64,000 nucleotides of DNA from Paenibacillus sp. OVF10 (GTDB lineage Bacteria > Bacillota > Bacilli > Paenibacillales > Paenibacillaceae), in the NCBI GenBank assembly GCA_022836915.1, contig CP094668.1:5270001-5334000 (forward strand), in the 5' to 3' direction. The notes below the pieces were generated by a model. The model did no database searches and had not been told where the DNA came from. It saw only the letters and a list, made by a program, of their open reading frames with translations. Numbering within the stretch: position 1 is the first letter of the stretch; each line of letters opens with the position of its first letter. The position numbers and the translations under genes are program-made. Positions 55,171 through 64,000 of the stretch are shown here, piece by piece.

Positions 55171-56194
55171 AGGCTTCACCTCCTGCCCCGGTCTGCTGCA
55201 ACCCACGCATTTTGCCATCAGCCAGCCGAAAGGTCATGCCCCGGCTCGTCCGTTGCAGCTGGACATAACGTTGAAACATCTGCTCCGTAATTAAGGTTCT
55301 GAGGGCAGGTCTGGCCGACAGCTCCGATAGGTCACGGCCATGCGCAGTCGCAATCACTGAGACTCCTGCATGCAGGGCTTCCATCACCGCCTCGGCATCC
55401 TCCGGACGACCGATCTCGTCCACAATCAGGACATCGGGCGACATGGAGCGAAGCATCATCATCATGCCCTCAGCCTTCGGACAACCGTCCATCACATCTG
55501 TTCGGGGACCTACGTCGAAGCCAGGTACTCCTTTGTAGCTACCAGCGATTTCGGACCTTTCATCCACAATGCCCACTTTCAGACGTGGGCGTATTCCCTG
55601 AACCAGTTCAGTTCCCGCTGTAAGCTTTGTACCACTGCTAATTTGTCTCGCCAGATCTCGTAACAACGTCGTTTTCCCTTGTTGTGGTGGTGATAGGATC
55701 AACGTGTGCAGGACCTGTCCGCTCTTCATATCGAGAAGATAAGGAAGGATACGATCAGCCACTCCATGTACCTCACGGGCTACCCGAACGTTAAACCCGT
55801 TGATATCACGCAGGTATTCGACACGCCCACCGCTTAGTACCGTTCGTCCAGCAAGCCCGATTCGATGTCCCCCAGGTATGGTGATGAACCCTTTGCGCAG
55901 TTCCTCTTCCAATGTATAAAGTGAATGGTTACTGATCAGGTCCAGCAACCTGTGCGTCACTTCTTTCTGAGGAACATACGCTTCTTCAGGATTCCCGGTC
56001 GGACAACCTTGAGGTGTCAGGAAGTGGTATGTGTTGCCTGCATTAATCTCCAGGGGTCTGCCTTCACGAATACGTACTTCCTCCACTTGTTCCAATAGAG
56101 CGGGTGGCATTCTTCCAAGAATGGTTCGGATCGGTTCCGGAAAAAGTTCCTCCAGTTCACCTTCATGAGTAGGCTCCTCCAACCTTGAGATCAT
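55163..56194 (-). CDS. spoIIIAA: SpoIIIAA, ATPase of the feeding channel
   Basis: AAA/secretion-type ATPase, about 343 residues. Walker A ILSPPQQGKTTLLRDLARQI, Walker B DVLIVDEIGRPEDAEAVMEA, and HRIGLAGRTV / DVGPRTDVMDGCPKAEGMM between. The GTG at 56203 and the ATG at 56194 are both possible; AGAAGTG precedes the latter. First gene of the eight-gene spoIIIA operon. A 225-base gap before comB holds its promoter, which I could not place. Confidence 0.94.
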   Translation of the reverse strand: MISRLEEPTHEGELEELFPEPIRTILGRMPPALLEQVEEVRIREGRPLEINAGNTYHFLTPQGCPTGNPEEAYVPQKEVTHRLLDLISNHSLYTLEEELRKGFITIPGGHRIGLAGRTVLSGGRVEYLRDINGFNVRVAREVHGVADRILPYLLDMKSGQVLHTLILSPPQQGKTTLLRDLARQISSGTKLTAGTELVQGIRPRLKVGIVDERSEIAGSYKGVPGFDVGPRTDVMDGCPKAEGMMMMLRSMSPDVLIVDEIGRPEDAEAVMEALHAGVSVIATAHGRDLSELSARPALRTLITEQMFQRYVQLQRTSRGMTFRLADGKMRGLQQTGAGGEAFG

Positions 56195-56428
56195 TTGGTT
56201 CACACTTCTGGCGCTTGTTCATATCTCAAGTTTATGCCTGTACATTTAATTTATGACGCTGAAATCTATCAATTCTTCAGAATACGGTTGAGAGTTGAAA
56301 GCATAGATGCACCTTCTGTTATAGGCACCCGTCTAGATGTGCATGCATATAGTAATTGCAGATAGGTAAGTTCCATTTCGGTTCAAAACAGAACTACCGA
56401 TCCCCAGATAAGAAAGGAGTTGTGGGGA

Positions 56429-57171
56429 GTGCGAGTTGATGTCGTTGGCAATGTGAATGAAGTACGTACTATTGATATCGCAGGGCGAAGTGCAGTTGTC
56501 ATTGATGTATTGTGTACGACCAGTACGATTATTACGGCTCTGGCGTATGACGCTTCCGCTGTGATTGCTGTAGAGACCGTTCCACAAGCCAAACAAATGG
56601 AAGTGAAAGATTGCATTCGAGGCGGGGAACGTTTTGACAAAAAAATCACCGGATTCGAGGTGGGGAATTCCCCTATGAATATATGACTGAGGACATTGCA
56701 GATAAAACAATCATACTGACCACAACCGATGGAACCCGCGCCTTGATCAAAGCTTCCAGGGCGAAACATGTACTAGCTGGATCATTTCTCAATGTCAGGG
56801 CTGTCGCAGCAGTTCTTTGCCAACTTCAACGAGATGTATTGCTGTTATGTGCGGGGAATCAGGATGAATTTGCACTGGAGGACGCCTTGTGTGCTGGATG
56901 TATCATCGACGAACTGCACCGTCAATCCTGTTCTCCCCTCCAACTAAACGATCTCGGCATAGTACTTCATCAGGCGGTATCCCAATGTCAAGAGAGCATC
57001 CCCGAGATGGTGCAGGGATCTGTTAGCGGGCGTAGGCTTGAAAAGCTAGGCAGGGTTCATGACATTTCATATTGTTCTCAATTAAACTTGCTGGATTGTG
57101 TTCCCGAGATGGGGAGGGGAACCTCATGCAACCTTATAAAGGCATACGCGGGGGAAAGATGTTCAAGTTGA
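56429..57171 (+). CDS. comB: 2-phosphosulfolactate phosphatase, ComB family (frameshifted in this sequence)
   Basis: About 247 residues after repair. Start GTG at 56429 lies 9 bases after AAAGGAG (VRVDVVGNVNEVRTIDIAGR). Then SAVVIDVLCTTSTIITALAY, the break at the C run 56670-56673 (GFEVGNSPYEYMTEDIADKT when repaired), TTTDGTRALIKASRAKHVLA and AGNQDEFALEDALCAGCII. The family usually has DVLRATST; here it is DVLCTTST. In B. subtilis the homologue YitC serves spore sulfolactate synthesis. Confidence 0.82.
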
Positions 57172-57193
57172 TGTGAGAATTGCCATGAGAAAA

Positions 57194-57236
57194 ACAAAAA
57201 GGTGTACTGCTGCCCGTTGGCAACAGTACACCTTTG
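57194..57236. terminator. bidirectional terminator between comB and lysC
   Basis: AAGGTGTACTG (57199-57209) pairs with CAGTACACCTT (57224-57234); the minus strand continues with TTTTTG. Confidence 0.88.
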
Positions 57237-57260
57237 CTAATTTACACACACAGAAAATAC

Positions 57261-58514
57261 TTATCTGCGATCTTGAGGTCCACCGATAACGGCTTGCTCG
57301 GCAGTGTCGAGATCATATGCTGTATGCAATGCCTTAATGACGTCATGCAGCTTATCTCCGTCAATAACACAAGATACTTTGATCTCGGAAGTGCTCACCA
57401 TCTTGATGCTCACGCCTTCAGCGGAAATGACTTTGAACATCTTCGCAGCTACACCTGGGTGACTGACCATGCCTGCGCCAACAATGGAGATTTTAACGAG
57501 GTTCTCCTCAGATGTGACTTCACGGTAAGGCAAGCGGCTGTGAAGGCCTTCAATGACACGTAATGCGTTCTCACGATCAGACAGCGCCACAGAGAATGAG
57601 AAGTCCGCTTTGCCATCCATCACTCCGCTCTGAACGATAATGTCCACATCCAGCTGATTGGATGCAAGCGCACCAAATACTTCGGCCAGAACTCCTGGTA
57701 CATCCGGCACACCCAGAATACTGATGCGAGCCACGTTTTTGTCATAGGCAATACCACTAACCACTACGCCTTGTTCCATTGCTGCTTCCTCCTTCACAAC
57801 CGTTCCTTCATTATGGTTAAAGCTGGATCTTACAATTAAAGGTACACCGGAATGCTTCGCGTACTCTACTGCACGCGGATGCAGCACCGCTGCTCCCAAA
57901 TTAGCGAGTTCCAGCATTTCGTCATAGGATATTTCCTTCAGCTTGCGCGCAACCTTAACGATCCGCGGGTCAGTAGAATAGATTCCGTCTACATCCGTAT
58001 AGATCTCACACGCATCAGCCTTAATTGCTGCCGCCAGCGCTACAGCTGTTGTATCCGAGCCACCACGACCCAGCGTTGTGATCTCGCCGTCTTCCGTCAT
58101 GCCCTGGAAGCCTGCAACAATAACAATGTTGCCCTCGGCAAGTGCTGCATTCACGCGGTCAGGTTGAATATCATGAATACGTGCTTTTCCGTGAACCGGC
58201 TCTGTGCGGAATCCCGCCTGCCAGCCCGTAAACGATACTGCCTTACGTCCAAGTGCTTGAATAGCCATCGATAACAAAGAGATCGAAATCTGTTCTCCTG
58301 TCGTTAAGAGCATATCCATCTCACGAGCAGGCAGATCACTATTCAATTGTTTTGCCTGATCAATCAAATCATCTGTTGTATCCCCCATGGCCGAAACCAC
58401 GACTACACACCGATGTCCTTCATCAGCTTTTTCTACAACACGTCCGGCTACACGCTTCATGCGTTCTGTATCTCCGACCGAGCTGCCCCCAAATTTCATG
58501 ACGTACAATGACAA
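57261..58514 (-). CDS. lysC: aspartate kinase (lysine/threonine pathway)
   Basis: 417 residues: kinase domain (VMKFGGSSVGDTERMKRVAG; TTLGRGGSDTTAVALAAAIK) and two C-terminal ACT domains (ARISILGVPDVPGVLAEVFG; ISIVGAGMVSHPGVAAKMFK). It phosphorylates aspartate, feeding DAP, lysine, methionine and threonine synthesis. Start TTG at 58514 follows GGGAGTGG; the ATG at 58499 is six codons in. No lysine riboswitch was seen upstream. The protein type resembles B. subtilis LysC (aspartokinase II). Confidence 0.92.
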   Translation of the reverse strand: MSLYVMKFGGSSVGDTERMKRVAGRVVEKADEGHRCVVVVSAMGDTTDDLIDQAKQLNSDLPAREMDMLLTTGEQISISLLSMAIQALGRKAVSFTGWQAGFRTEPVHGKARIHDIQPDRVNAALAEGNIVIVAGFQGMTEDGEITTLGRGGSDTTAVALAAAIKADACEIYTDVDGIYSTDPRIVKVARKLKEISYDEMLELANLGAAVLHPRAVEYAKHSGVPLIVRSSFNHNEGTVVKEEAAMEQGVVVSGIAYDKNVARISILGVPDVPGVLAEVFGALASNQLDVDIIVQSGVMDGKADFSFSVALSDRENALRVIEGLHSRLPYREVTSEENLVKISIVGAGMVSHPGVAAKMFKVISAEGVSIKMVSTSEIKVSCVIDGDKLHDVIKALHTAYDLDTAEQAVIGGPQDRR

Positions 58515-58634
58515 CGCAAATCCACTCCCTACCTTGTGCAGTATGCATAATTAATGTCCATCGTCATTATTCTCTACGAGAAATGACTTTAACCCAGTAT
58601 ATTACGAAAGCGCCTGATAGGCTAATCTTTTTCG

Positions 58635-58668
58635 AAAAAACCCTCTGCCAAAGGAATGGCAAAGGGTT
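58635..58668 (-). terminator. terminator of efp
   Basis: Minus strand AACCCTTTGCCA ... TGGCAGAGGGTT stem followed by TTTTCG, 36 bases after the efp stop. Confidence 0.85.
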
Positions 58669-58703
58669 GTTAATACCGTTTATTAGCTTACAGCTTGTGA
58701 AAG

Positions 58704-59261
58704 TTACGCACGGGAAGAGTATTTACCTTCACGTGTGTCAATCAGGAGAACATCACCTTCGTTAATAAACAAAGGAACTTGTACGTTCAAGCCTGTTTCC
58801 ACTTTTGCATTTTTGGTAGCGCCTTGTGCAGTGTTACCTTTAACACTAGGCTCAGTCTCGATGACTTTCAACTCAACGCTTGTTGGCAAGTCAATTCCGA
58901 GGATTTCACCTTGGTAGCTAACAATCTTAACGACCATGTTTTCTTTCAGGAAGTTCAATTCCCATTCCAGTTGATCACTAGTCAATGTGAACTGATCATA
59001 AGTTTCGTTATCCATGAACGTGTGCTCTGTACCGCTTGCATACAGGTAGGATACGCCACGGTTTTCGATGATGGCACGACCAATAGTTTCGCCCGCACGG
59101 AATGTTTTTTCAACGGTGTTACCGTTACGCAGGTTTTTCAATTTGGAACGTACGAAGGCAGCGCCTTTACCTGGTTTAACGTGTTGGAAATCAAGCACGG
59201 TATAGATATCGTTATCTACTTGCACGGTCAAGCCTGTTTTAAAATCGTTTACTGAAATCAC
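58704..59261 (-). CDS. efp: elongation factor P
   Basis: 185 residues, three beta-barrel domains. It relieves ribosome stalling at polyproline. The loop [18 protein letters not shown] holds the modifiable Lys32. ATG at 59261 ([10 protein letters not shown]) follows AGGAGGG. Confidence 0.96.
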   Translation of the reverse strand: MISVNDFKTGLTVQVDNDIYTVLDFQHVKPGKGAAFVRSKLKNLRNGNTVEKTFRAGETIGRAIIENRGVSYLYASGTEHTFMDNETYDQFTLTSDQLEWELNFLKENMVVKIVSYQGEILGIDLPTSVELKVIETEPSVKGNTAQGATKNAKVETGLNVQVPLFINEGDVLLIDTREGKYSSRA

Positions 59262-59362
59262 AAAAAATCCCTCCTGATATGGTTAAAAAGTAGGTGATAT
59301 AAGACGATGGGTTAATGTTATGTAAAATGAGCCCAAGAATGGCCACCTCGTTCACTTCGATT

Positions 59363-59469
59363 GCAGTACCATCCTCCGATCGCTGTTATCCCCAGATTTT
59401 TTGATCCCATTATCAATGGGAAAATCCGGTGATAAAGGCGAACGCTTCGCTTCTTCAGATTGGTTCTGC
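59363..59469. repeat. dispersed intergenic repeat A, copy 2
   Basis: 107 bases with the same ends (GCAGTACC ... TTCTGC) and the same block AAGGCGAACGCTTCGCTTCT as copy 1 at 3540-3648, plus GATCGCTGTT. Its inner hairpin (TCCCATT atc AATGGGA) differs from copy 1, so the stem is kept while the sequence changes. It lies between the M24 peptidase end and efp start in a 289-base gene-free gap. Confidence 0.7.
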
Positions 59470-59550
59470 ACTCTCCGATATGGTGAAATTTCTTATTTTT
59501 CATTTTAAATAACACATTAAAAATCGTCTTATATCCCTGGTGGCTGTAAT

Positions 59551-60624
59551 TTAGCCGATTACGGTGAACTTCTTGTCCGACTTCGTGAGAATATGAATAC
59601 CCGTCTCGGTAATCACTACGTCATCCTCGATACGCACGCCGCCAAGCCCGTCAATATATATACCCGGTTCAACGGTAACAACCATACCCGGTTTCAATAC
59701 ATCGTCGCTAAGCTTGGACAGGCGAGGAGCTTCGTGAACTTCCATACCCAGACCGTGGCCTGTGCTGTGTCCGAATTGATCTCCATATCCGTGACCTGCA
59801 ATGATATCACGAGCCAATGCATCTGCTTCCCGTCCGGTCATACCCGGTTTCAGGTTCTCCAGCGTATGTAACTGAGCTTCCAGTACAATGTCATAAATTT
59901 TGCGCAGTTCAGGTACAGGTGTACCTGTTGCAATGGTACGTGTCAGATCTGAACAGTATCCGTCCAAAAGTGCACCAAAGTCAAATGTAATTAACTCATT
60001 CTGTCCGATGACCTTACTGCTCGCTACACCGTGAGGCATAGCAGAACGTTCACCCGATGCTACAATGGTGTCAAACGAAGAGGACGTTGCTCCATGTTTG
60101 CGCATGAAAAACTCCATCTCCAGATCCACTTCACGCTCCGTCATACCTGGTTTTGCAAACTGCAAAACGTGGCTGAACGTGGCATCCGCTAGATCTGCTG
60201 CTCTCTGCATGACCGCGATCTCGTCTTCATCCTTGAACATACGAAGTTGTTCCACGATCCCGGATACAGCTTTCAGTTCAATAGACTGCAGTGCTTCAGC
60301 ATAAGCGGAATGCGTGCCAAATGTGACACTATCCTGTTCGAAGCCCACTTCTTTGATATTCGCGGATGTCAGCAATTCGCGCACCGTATCCATCGGCTTA
60401 GCTCCATGCTCCACAACGGTAAATCCTTTGGCTTGCTGAGGCGCTTGTGACATATAACGGAAATCAGTCAGCAGATATGCATCCTGTTCCGTAATCAGCA
60501 CATATCCCGCCGAGCCTGTAAAGCCCGTCATATAACGACGGTTAATCGGGTTTGTAATCAGCATTGCAGTGAGTTCATGCTCACGCATGGCTTCACGCAA
60601 CTTATTTACTCGTTTGTTTTCCAT
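59551..60624 (-). CDS. Xaa-Pro peptidase, M24 family (YqhT-like)
   Basis: 357 residues: N-terminal creatinase-like domain, then the metal-binding pita-bread fold with [18 protein letters not shown] (Asp ligands), [16 protein letters not shown] (His), [12 protein letters not shown] (Glu) and [10 protein letters not shown] (Glu). It releases N-terminal residues before proline. It lies between aroQ and efp, the position of B. subtilis papB/yqhT. ATG at 60624 follows AAGGG. Confidence 0.92.
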   Translation of the reverse strand: MENKRVNKLREAMREHELTAMLITNPINRRYMTGFTGSAGYVLITEQDAYLLTDFRYMSQAPQQAKGFTVVEHGAKPMDTVRELLTSANIKEVGFEQDSVTFGTHSAYAEALQSIELKAVSGIVEQLRMFKDEDEIAVMQRAADLADATFSHVLQFAKPGMTEREVDLEMEFFMRKHGATSSSFDTIVASGERSAMPHGVASSKVIGQNELITFDFGALLDGYCSDLTRTIATGTPVPELRKIYDIVLEAQLHTLENLKPGMTGREADALARDIIAGHGYGDQFGHSTGHGLGMEVHEAPRLSKLSDDVLKPGMVVTVEPGIYIDGLGGVRIEDDVVITETGIHILTKSDKKFTVIG

Positions 60625-60663
60625 CGGTAACCCTTCTTTCTCTCACATTCCCGGGTTCCCGGC

Positions 60664-61107
60664 TCAGGTTTGTTTGTCCAGATGACGCACAAGAGCCAGC
60701 AATCCCAGTTCATAGCTTACTTCGCCAAATCCGGCAATCTGCCCGATTGTTTCCGCTGCAATCACTGAATGATGTCTGAACGCTTCGCGTGCATGAATGT
60801 TGGATAGATGTACTTCCACCGTAGGGACTTTTACAGCATTGATTGCATCACGTATAGCATAGCTATAATGGGTAAATGCTCCGGCATTCAGTATGATTCC
60901 GTCTGCCTCACCCATCGCTGCATGAATGCGGTCAATGATGTCCCCTTCATGGTTCGATTGATAAAAAGCGATGGAGACGCCAAGTTCATCAGCCTGTCTG
61001 CGAATTTTGTCTTCAATATCCTTCAGACTAAGCGTTCCATAGATGCCCGGTTCACGTACACCAAGCATGTTCAGGTTCGGACCATTGATCACAATAATTC
61101 GTTTCAT
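60664..61107 (-). CDS. aroQ: type II 3-dehydroquinate dehydratase
   Basis: 147 residues: MKRIIVINGPNLNMLGVREP (with the catalytic Tyr region IYGTLSLKDIE), ILNAGAFTHYSYAIRDAINA, VEVHLSNIHAREAFRHHSVI (His). Third step of the shikimate pathway. The frame is open to 61137, but the ATG at 61107 follows GGTGGAG. Confidence 0.95.
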   Translation of the reverse strand: MKRIIVINGPNLNMLGVREPGIYGTLSLKDIEDKIRRQADELGVSIAFYQSNHEGDIIDRIHAAMGEADGIILNAGAFTHYSYAIRDAINAVKVPTVEVHLSNIHAREAFRHHSVIAAETIGQIAGFGEVSYELGLLALVRHLDKQT

Positions 61108-61183
61108 CGCTGCTCCACCCTCTCTGCAAATAACCATCTGCTATTTTAACACAGCCATTGCCGGATTGAGAAGCTTTTTTGCG

Positions 61184-61761
61184 CTATGCCCCCGCTTGCT
61201 CCGGCTCGCGTTTGCGTTCGTCCGTGTACTCCATGGCTACCGTGTAACCAATGAACAGCCCCCATAACAAAAAGAAACAGAGTTCCGTGATGATTGAATC
61301 CCACGTTAAACCGTTCAAAGGTTTCATCATCCCCAGTTTTGGTCCGACCAGTATAAAGAGAATCAGCCACCAGACGATTCCATACACCATGCCGGGTAAC
61401 GGCCCTTTCAGTTTTCTAATCGTGAACGTGTAGAGTAAGGATGCCAAGATGGAAAAGACGATAAAAAACAGCCAGCCTGTCAAATGTCCTGCTGCGGTAT
61501 ATATATATTCATGTTTGAAAAAAGGCTCGGCCAGAAATCCGACAGGTACAATCGTAAAATGCAACAGATAGAATAGCCAATGTAGCCCGCCCCAGATAAA
61601 ACCGGCAAAAAAGCCAAGCTCTAACGCAAAGGAAAATGGATTCGTGTAGTAGTGTGCTTGACCTTGCCTCTGGGTAGGGCGTCTGCCCTGTCTTTTTGCT
61701 GCCGCTCATTGGGACGTTGACCTTCATCGTGTGATGTATCTTCATGCTTACGTTCTGTCAT
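61184..61761 (-). CDS. YqhR-like membrane protein (frameshifted in this sequence)
   Basis: About 190 residues after repair. ATG at 61761 after AAGGAG gives MTERKHEDTSHDEGQRPNER. One A restored near 61693-61697 leads into a Q/R/T-rich stretch, then NPFSFALELGFFAGFIWGGL and further helices (GWLFFIVFSILASLLYTFTI; ITELCFFLLWGLFIGYTVAM). Five helices are likely. The uncharacterised B. subtilis yqhR also sits beside aroQ and yqhQ. Function is unknown. Confidence 0.8.
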
Positions 61762-61974
61762 CGATATTCTCCTTCATTCAGTTGATAATCCCGCATTATG
61801 CCTCGAATTTCCGCTCTGATTCTACGAGGTAGTATGTTCAAAACAGGACAATCTTAACAACATCCTTCAAGGTTTGACTCACAAACTAGAAATTGGTCTT
61901 AAAATTCGATACAATAGGGTTATTAAACTGCCTTTGATCGCGAAGGCCTAGAACAGAATAGGAAGGTGAATAAT

Positions 61975-62966
61975 TTGCCTCAACAATCCAAGCCTGTCAG
62001 CTATGGGGGCAAGCTGTCATTGAAGGCGTAATGTTCGGTGGGAAACATGTCAACGTTACAGCTGTTCGTAGAAAAGACGGCGAAATTACGTATCTGGAAG
62101 TTCCCAAGCAAGACAAGTCCTGGGTCACGAAATTGCGGCGGATTCCTTTATTACGCGGAATTGTCAGCATTATAGATTCAAGTGTCAAAGGTAGCAGACA
62201 TCTCAATTATTCTGCTGACGCCTATGCTGATGATGAACTGGAACCGGAAGAGAAAGCCAAGCAAAAAGAGAAAGAAGGTTCGGGCTGGAGCCTAAGCATG
62301 ATCATTGGTGTGACTGCCGTAGCCATCCTTTCATTCCTTTTTGGTAAAGTTGTGCTCACATTGCTTCCTGTTGTTATCGAGAATTTTCTATTCAAAAATG
62401 CATTCGACAATCAGTTTTTGCATAATTTACTGGAAGGCGGCATTAAGCTGATCCTGTTACTCGCCTATCTGTGGTTAATCTCACAGACGCCGATGATTAA
62501 ACGTCTCTTCCAGTATCATGGAGCGGAACACAAAGTAATCAGCGCACATGAAGCTGGTGAAGAACTGACACCGGAGAACGTGCAAAAGTACAGCCGACTG
62601 CACTACCGCTGCGGAAGCAGTTTCATTATGTTGACTGTCATTATTGGAGTGTTTCTATACTCTCTCTTCACGTACGATAACCTCTGGGAACGGATGGGTC
62701 AGCGTCTGTTGTTATTGCCAGTTGTGCTAGGCATTTCTTTTGAACTGTTAAAGCTCACGAATTCAGTACGTGATATTCCTGTACTGCGTTATCTCGGATA
62801 CCCGGGATTGTGGCTGCAATTGCTGACAACAAAAGAACCGACCAACGAACAGGTAGAAGTATCCATTGCTTCGTTTAACCGTATGCGTGAGTTGGATGCC
62901 AAGCTTGCCAATGTCTCTGCTACGTCAGAAGTACCTGTTGCAACACTCGATCCTGTGAAAGGGTGA
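61975..62966 (+). CDS. YqhQ-like DUF1385 membrane protein (frameshifted in this sequence)
   Basis: About 330 residues after repair. TTG at 61975, 8 bases after GGAAGG, reads LPQQSKPVSYGG, then breaks at the G run 62005-62009; one base gives QAVIEGVMFGGKHVNVTAVR. Motif FQYHGAEHKVISAHEAGEEL and several helices (MIIGVTAVAILSFLFGKVVL; EGGIKLILLLAYLWLISQTP) are typical of DUF1385. Metal binding by the His/Glu motif is possible. The DUF1385 family is broadly conserved but uncharacterised. Confidence 0.85.
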
Positions 62967-63304
62967 ATGATATGAACAAGCAGGCAATCTTATTTTGGAC
63001 GTTCATCGCACTAGCTGCTGTTGGAGTCTTGACTTGGCTGGGGAACGCTAGTCCATCCAGGATCATTATTCCTCTGGTCGTGTTCGGAGCTGTATTCCTG
63101 CTGTACAAATATCCGCCTCGTCGCTGGGCAAGCAAAACCAAATCACCAAAGATCAAGCCATCGGCACGAACCATGGCAAAAGTCAATGCACAGTCCAGTG
63201 CCAGAAAGAGCAGCGGCTCTTCTAAGAAACGCAAGGATTATCCTTTCCAAGTGATTCAGGGACAAAAAGGTAAAAGCGATGAAGATATACCGAAATTTCA
63301 TTAA
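62963..63304 (+). CDS. small two-helix membrane protein (yqhP position)
   Basis: 113 residues: two helices (ILFWTFIALAAVGVLTWLG; IIIPLVVFGAVFLLYKYPP) and a strongly basic S/K/R-rich cytoplasmic tail (SSARKSSGSSKKRKDYPFQV). Start at 62963 overlaps the yqhQ stop, so the two are coupled. It occupies the place of B. subtilis yqhP, but I could not confirm homology. Function is unknown. Confidence 0.7.
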   Translation: MNDMNKQAILFWTFIALAAVGVLTWLGNASPSRIIIPLVVFGAVFLLYKYPPRRWASKTKSPKIKPSARTMAKVNAQSSARKSSGSSKKRKDYPFQVIQGQKGKSDEDIPKFH

Positions 63305-63317
63305 AAGTTACTGATAT

Positions 63318-63358
63318 ACAAAAAAGCAGTTCTCCCAATATACGGAGAATTGCTTTTT
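63318..63358. terminator. bidirectional terminator between the small membrane gene and yqhO
   Basis: AAAAAGCAGTTCTCC (63321-63335) pairs with GGAGAATTGCTTTTT (63344-63358), one mismatch, between converging genes. Confidence 0.9.
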
Positions 63359-63363
63359 CACGT

Positions 63364-64000
63364 TTACACAGGTATCAGAGGCGGAGCTTCTGCTTGTTTC
63401 TTACGTAATTCTTTTCTTTGTTTGTCCAGCTGCTCATCATACACTTTCATATTCCACCCGTTGAAAAATTCGCTCCCTGCGGTAGCACCTGATCGATATA
63501 AGGCCGTGCTGTCCTGTAACGATAAATGAAATTGCGTTGGTTTAATCCCAAGCGTTGGTATCTTCACTGTCCGAAACCGGTTAATCTGTTCGATGTAGCG
63601 TTCATCATGTGCTGTGAGCATCGTCTCCACAAGGGCCTGAAGCATGCTTAGCGGTCCTTTAATCCGAGCAGGTTCCACTTCCGTCTTGCCCACCATTTTG
63701 AATCCGACAACCGGAATAACGTCTCTTCCTCGTTCCGTACGATCCCCATCGAAGAGCCACAGCGGAAAATTGCTAAGCAATCCACCATCCACTACATAGA
63801 CGAACTGATCTTGAAAATGAAGTCCTTTGGAGAATACTGGTGATTTGCGTATGACTACCGGATCGAAAAAATACGGAATACTGCAACTCATGCGTACGGC
63901 TTTTGCCACATCCAGCTTGGCAGGATCAATGCCGAACCGCCGAATATCGTCCGGCAGCACCAGAATGGTTCCATTGGATATATCGGATGCCGTAATAAGC
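63364..64000 (-). CDS. patatin-like phospholipase YqhO, C-terminal part (cut by window edge)
   Basis: About 212 C-terminal residues, frame open to the edge. The patatin-type Asp motif is seen in VYVVDGGLLSNFPLWLFDGD (DGG), preceded by AVRMSCSIPYFFDPVVI. The catalytic GxSxG Ser lies outside the window. It is expected to hydrolyse lipid acyl esters. The last member of the yqhT-yqhS-yqhR-yqhQ-yqhP-yqhO set. Confidence 0.85.
   Translation of the reverse strand, partial: LITASDISNGTILVLPDDIRRFGIDPAKLDVAKAVRMSCSIPYFFDPVVIRKSPVFSKGLHFQDQFVYVVDGGLLSNFPLWLFDGDRTERGRDVIPVVGFKMVGKTEVEPARIKGPLSMLQALVETMLTAHDERYIEQINRFRTVKIPTLGIKPTQFHLSLQDSTALYRSGATAGSEFFNGWNMKVYDEQLDKQRKELRKKQAEAPPLIPV

Noticed and set aside
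58515-58703. Lysine riboswitch upstream of lysC
   Set aside because: The gap holds only the efp terminator and no lysine-riboswitch-like stems; too short for the complete fold.
61920-61965. Possible third copy of repeat B (CCTTTGATCGCGAAGGCC)
   Set aside because: Only about 14 bases are similar to GCTTTTGATTACGAAGG and the inverted ends are missing.
1-64000. CRISPR arrays, prophage, restriction or toxin systems
   Set aside because: No regularly spaced repeats and no such genes in any frame; the window is a core chromosomal block.

Overview
The window looks like the chromosome of a Paenibacillus-type, endospore-forming Firmicute. Nearly every gene is a core gene in an order that closely follows the Bacillus subtilis lysA/spoVA - spoIIA - fur - bkd - spo0A - spoIIIA - yqh region, with Paenibacillales-style details (lipB beside the bkd genes, an Asp23/AmaP/DUF2273 block beside accC, AraC genes joined to siderophore-binding lipoproteins). 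The genus is inferred from synteny and protein style. No rRNA, tRNA, CRISPR array, prophage or insertion sequence was seen. Most genes are on the minus strand.

Layout. 1-3.4 kb: lysA (cut by the window edge), spoVAF, spoVAB, spoVAA. 3.4-6 kb: an intergenic dispersed repeat and a divergent AraC regulator/EamA exporter pair, which separate the spoVA genes from sigF. 6-9 kb: sigF, spoIIAB, spoIIAA with a sigma-H type promoter, and dacF. 9-14.9 kb: punA, xerD, a DUF4227 protein, fur, spoIIM, an endonuclease Q-like gene, nudF and the tiny mciZ. 15-22.5 kb: an M20 peptidase, tiny prli42, lipB and the branched-chain 2-oxoacid dehydrogenase genes bkdB, bkdAB, bkdAA, lpdV. 22.7-26.2 kb: small membrane and zinc-ribbon proteins, a K+ channel-like protein, thymidine kinase and a papain-like hydrolase. 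26.4-31.9 kb: a Fur-controlled iron island with a ferredoxin-NADP reductase and two tandem AraC/siderophore-binding lipoprotein ORFs. 32-35 kb: a coiled-coil protein, a CBS-GGDEF protein and spo0A with 0A boxes. 35-46 kb: spoIVB, recN, argR, tlyA, dxs, ispA, xseB, xseA, folD. 46-50 kb: nusB, DUF2273, amaP, asp23, a structured leader, accC, accB. 50-56 kb: the complete spoIIIAA-AH operon. 56-64 kb: comB, lysC, efp, a pepQ-type peptidase, aroQ, yqhR, yqhQ, a small membrane protein and yqhO (cut by the edge).

The sporulation genes cover the cascade: Spo0A (initiation), SpoIIAA/AB/SigF (forespore switch), SpoIIM (engulfment), SpoIIIAA-AH (feeding channel), SpoIVB (sigma-K signalling), and SpoVA proteins and DacF (DPA uptake, cortex). 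MciZ blocks FtsZ in the mother cell. The metabolic genes support fatty-acid precursor supply (Bkd, AccBC, LipB), isoprenoids (Dxs, IspA), folate and the aspartate/lysine pathway.

Caution: at least 21 single-base frameshifts fall in about 17 otherwise normal genes, several of them essential (dxs, folD, accB, sigF). Almost all are explained by one base missing from a short homopolymer. I read them as sequencing or assembly errors, and coordinates for these genes span the repaired reading frame.
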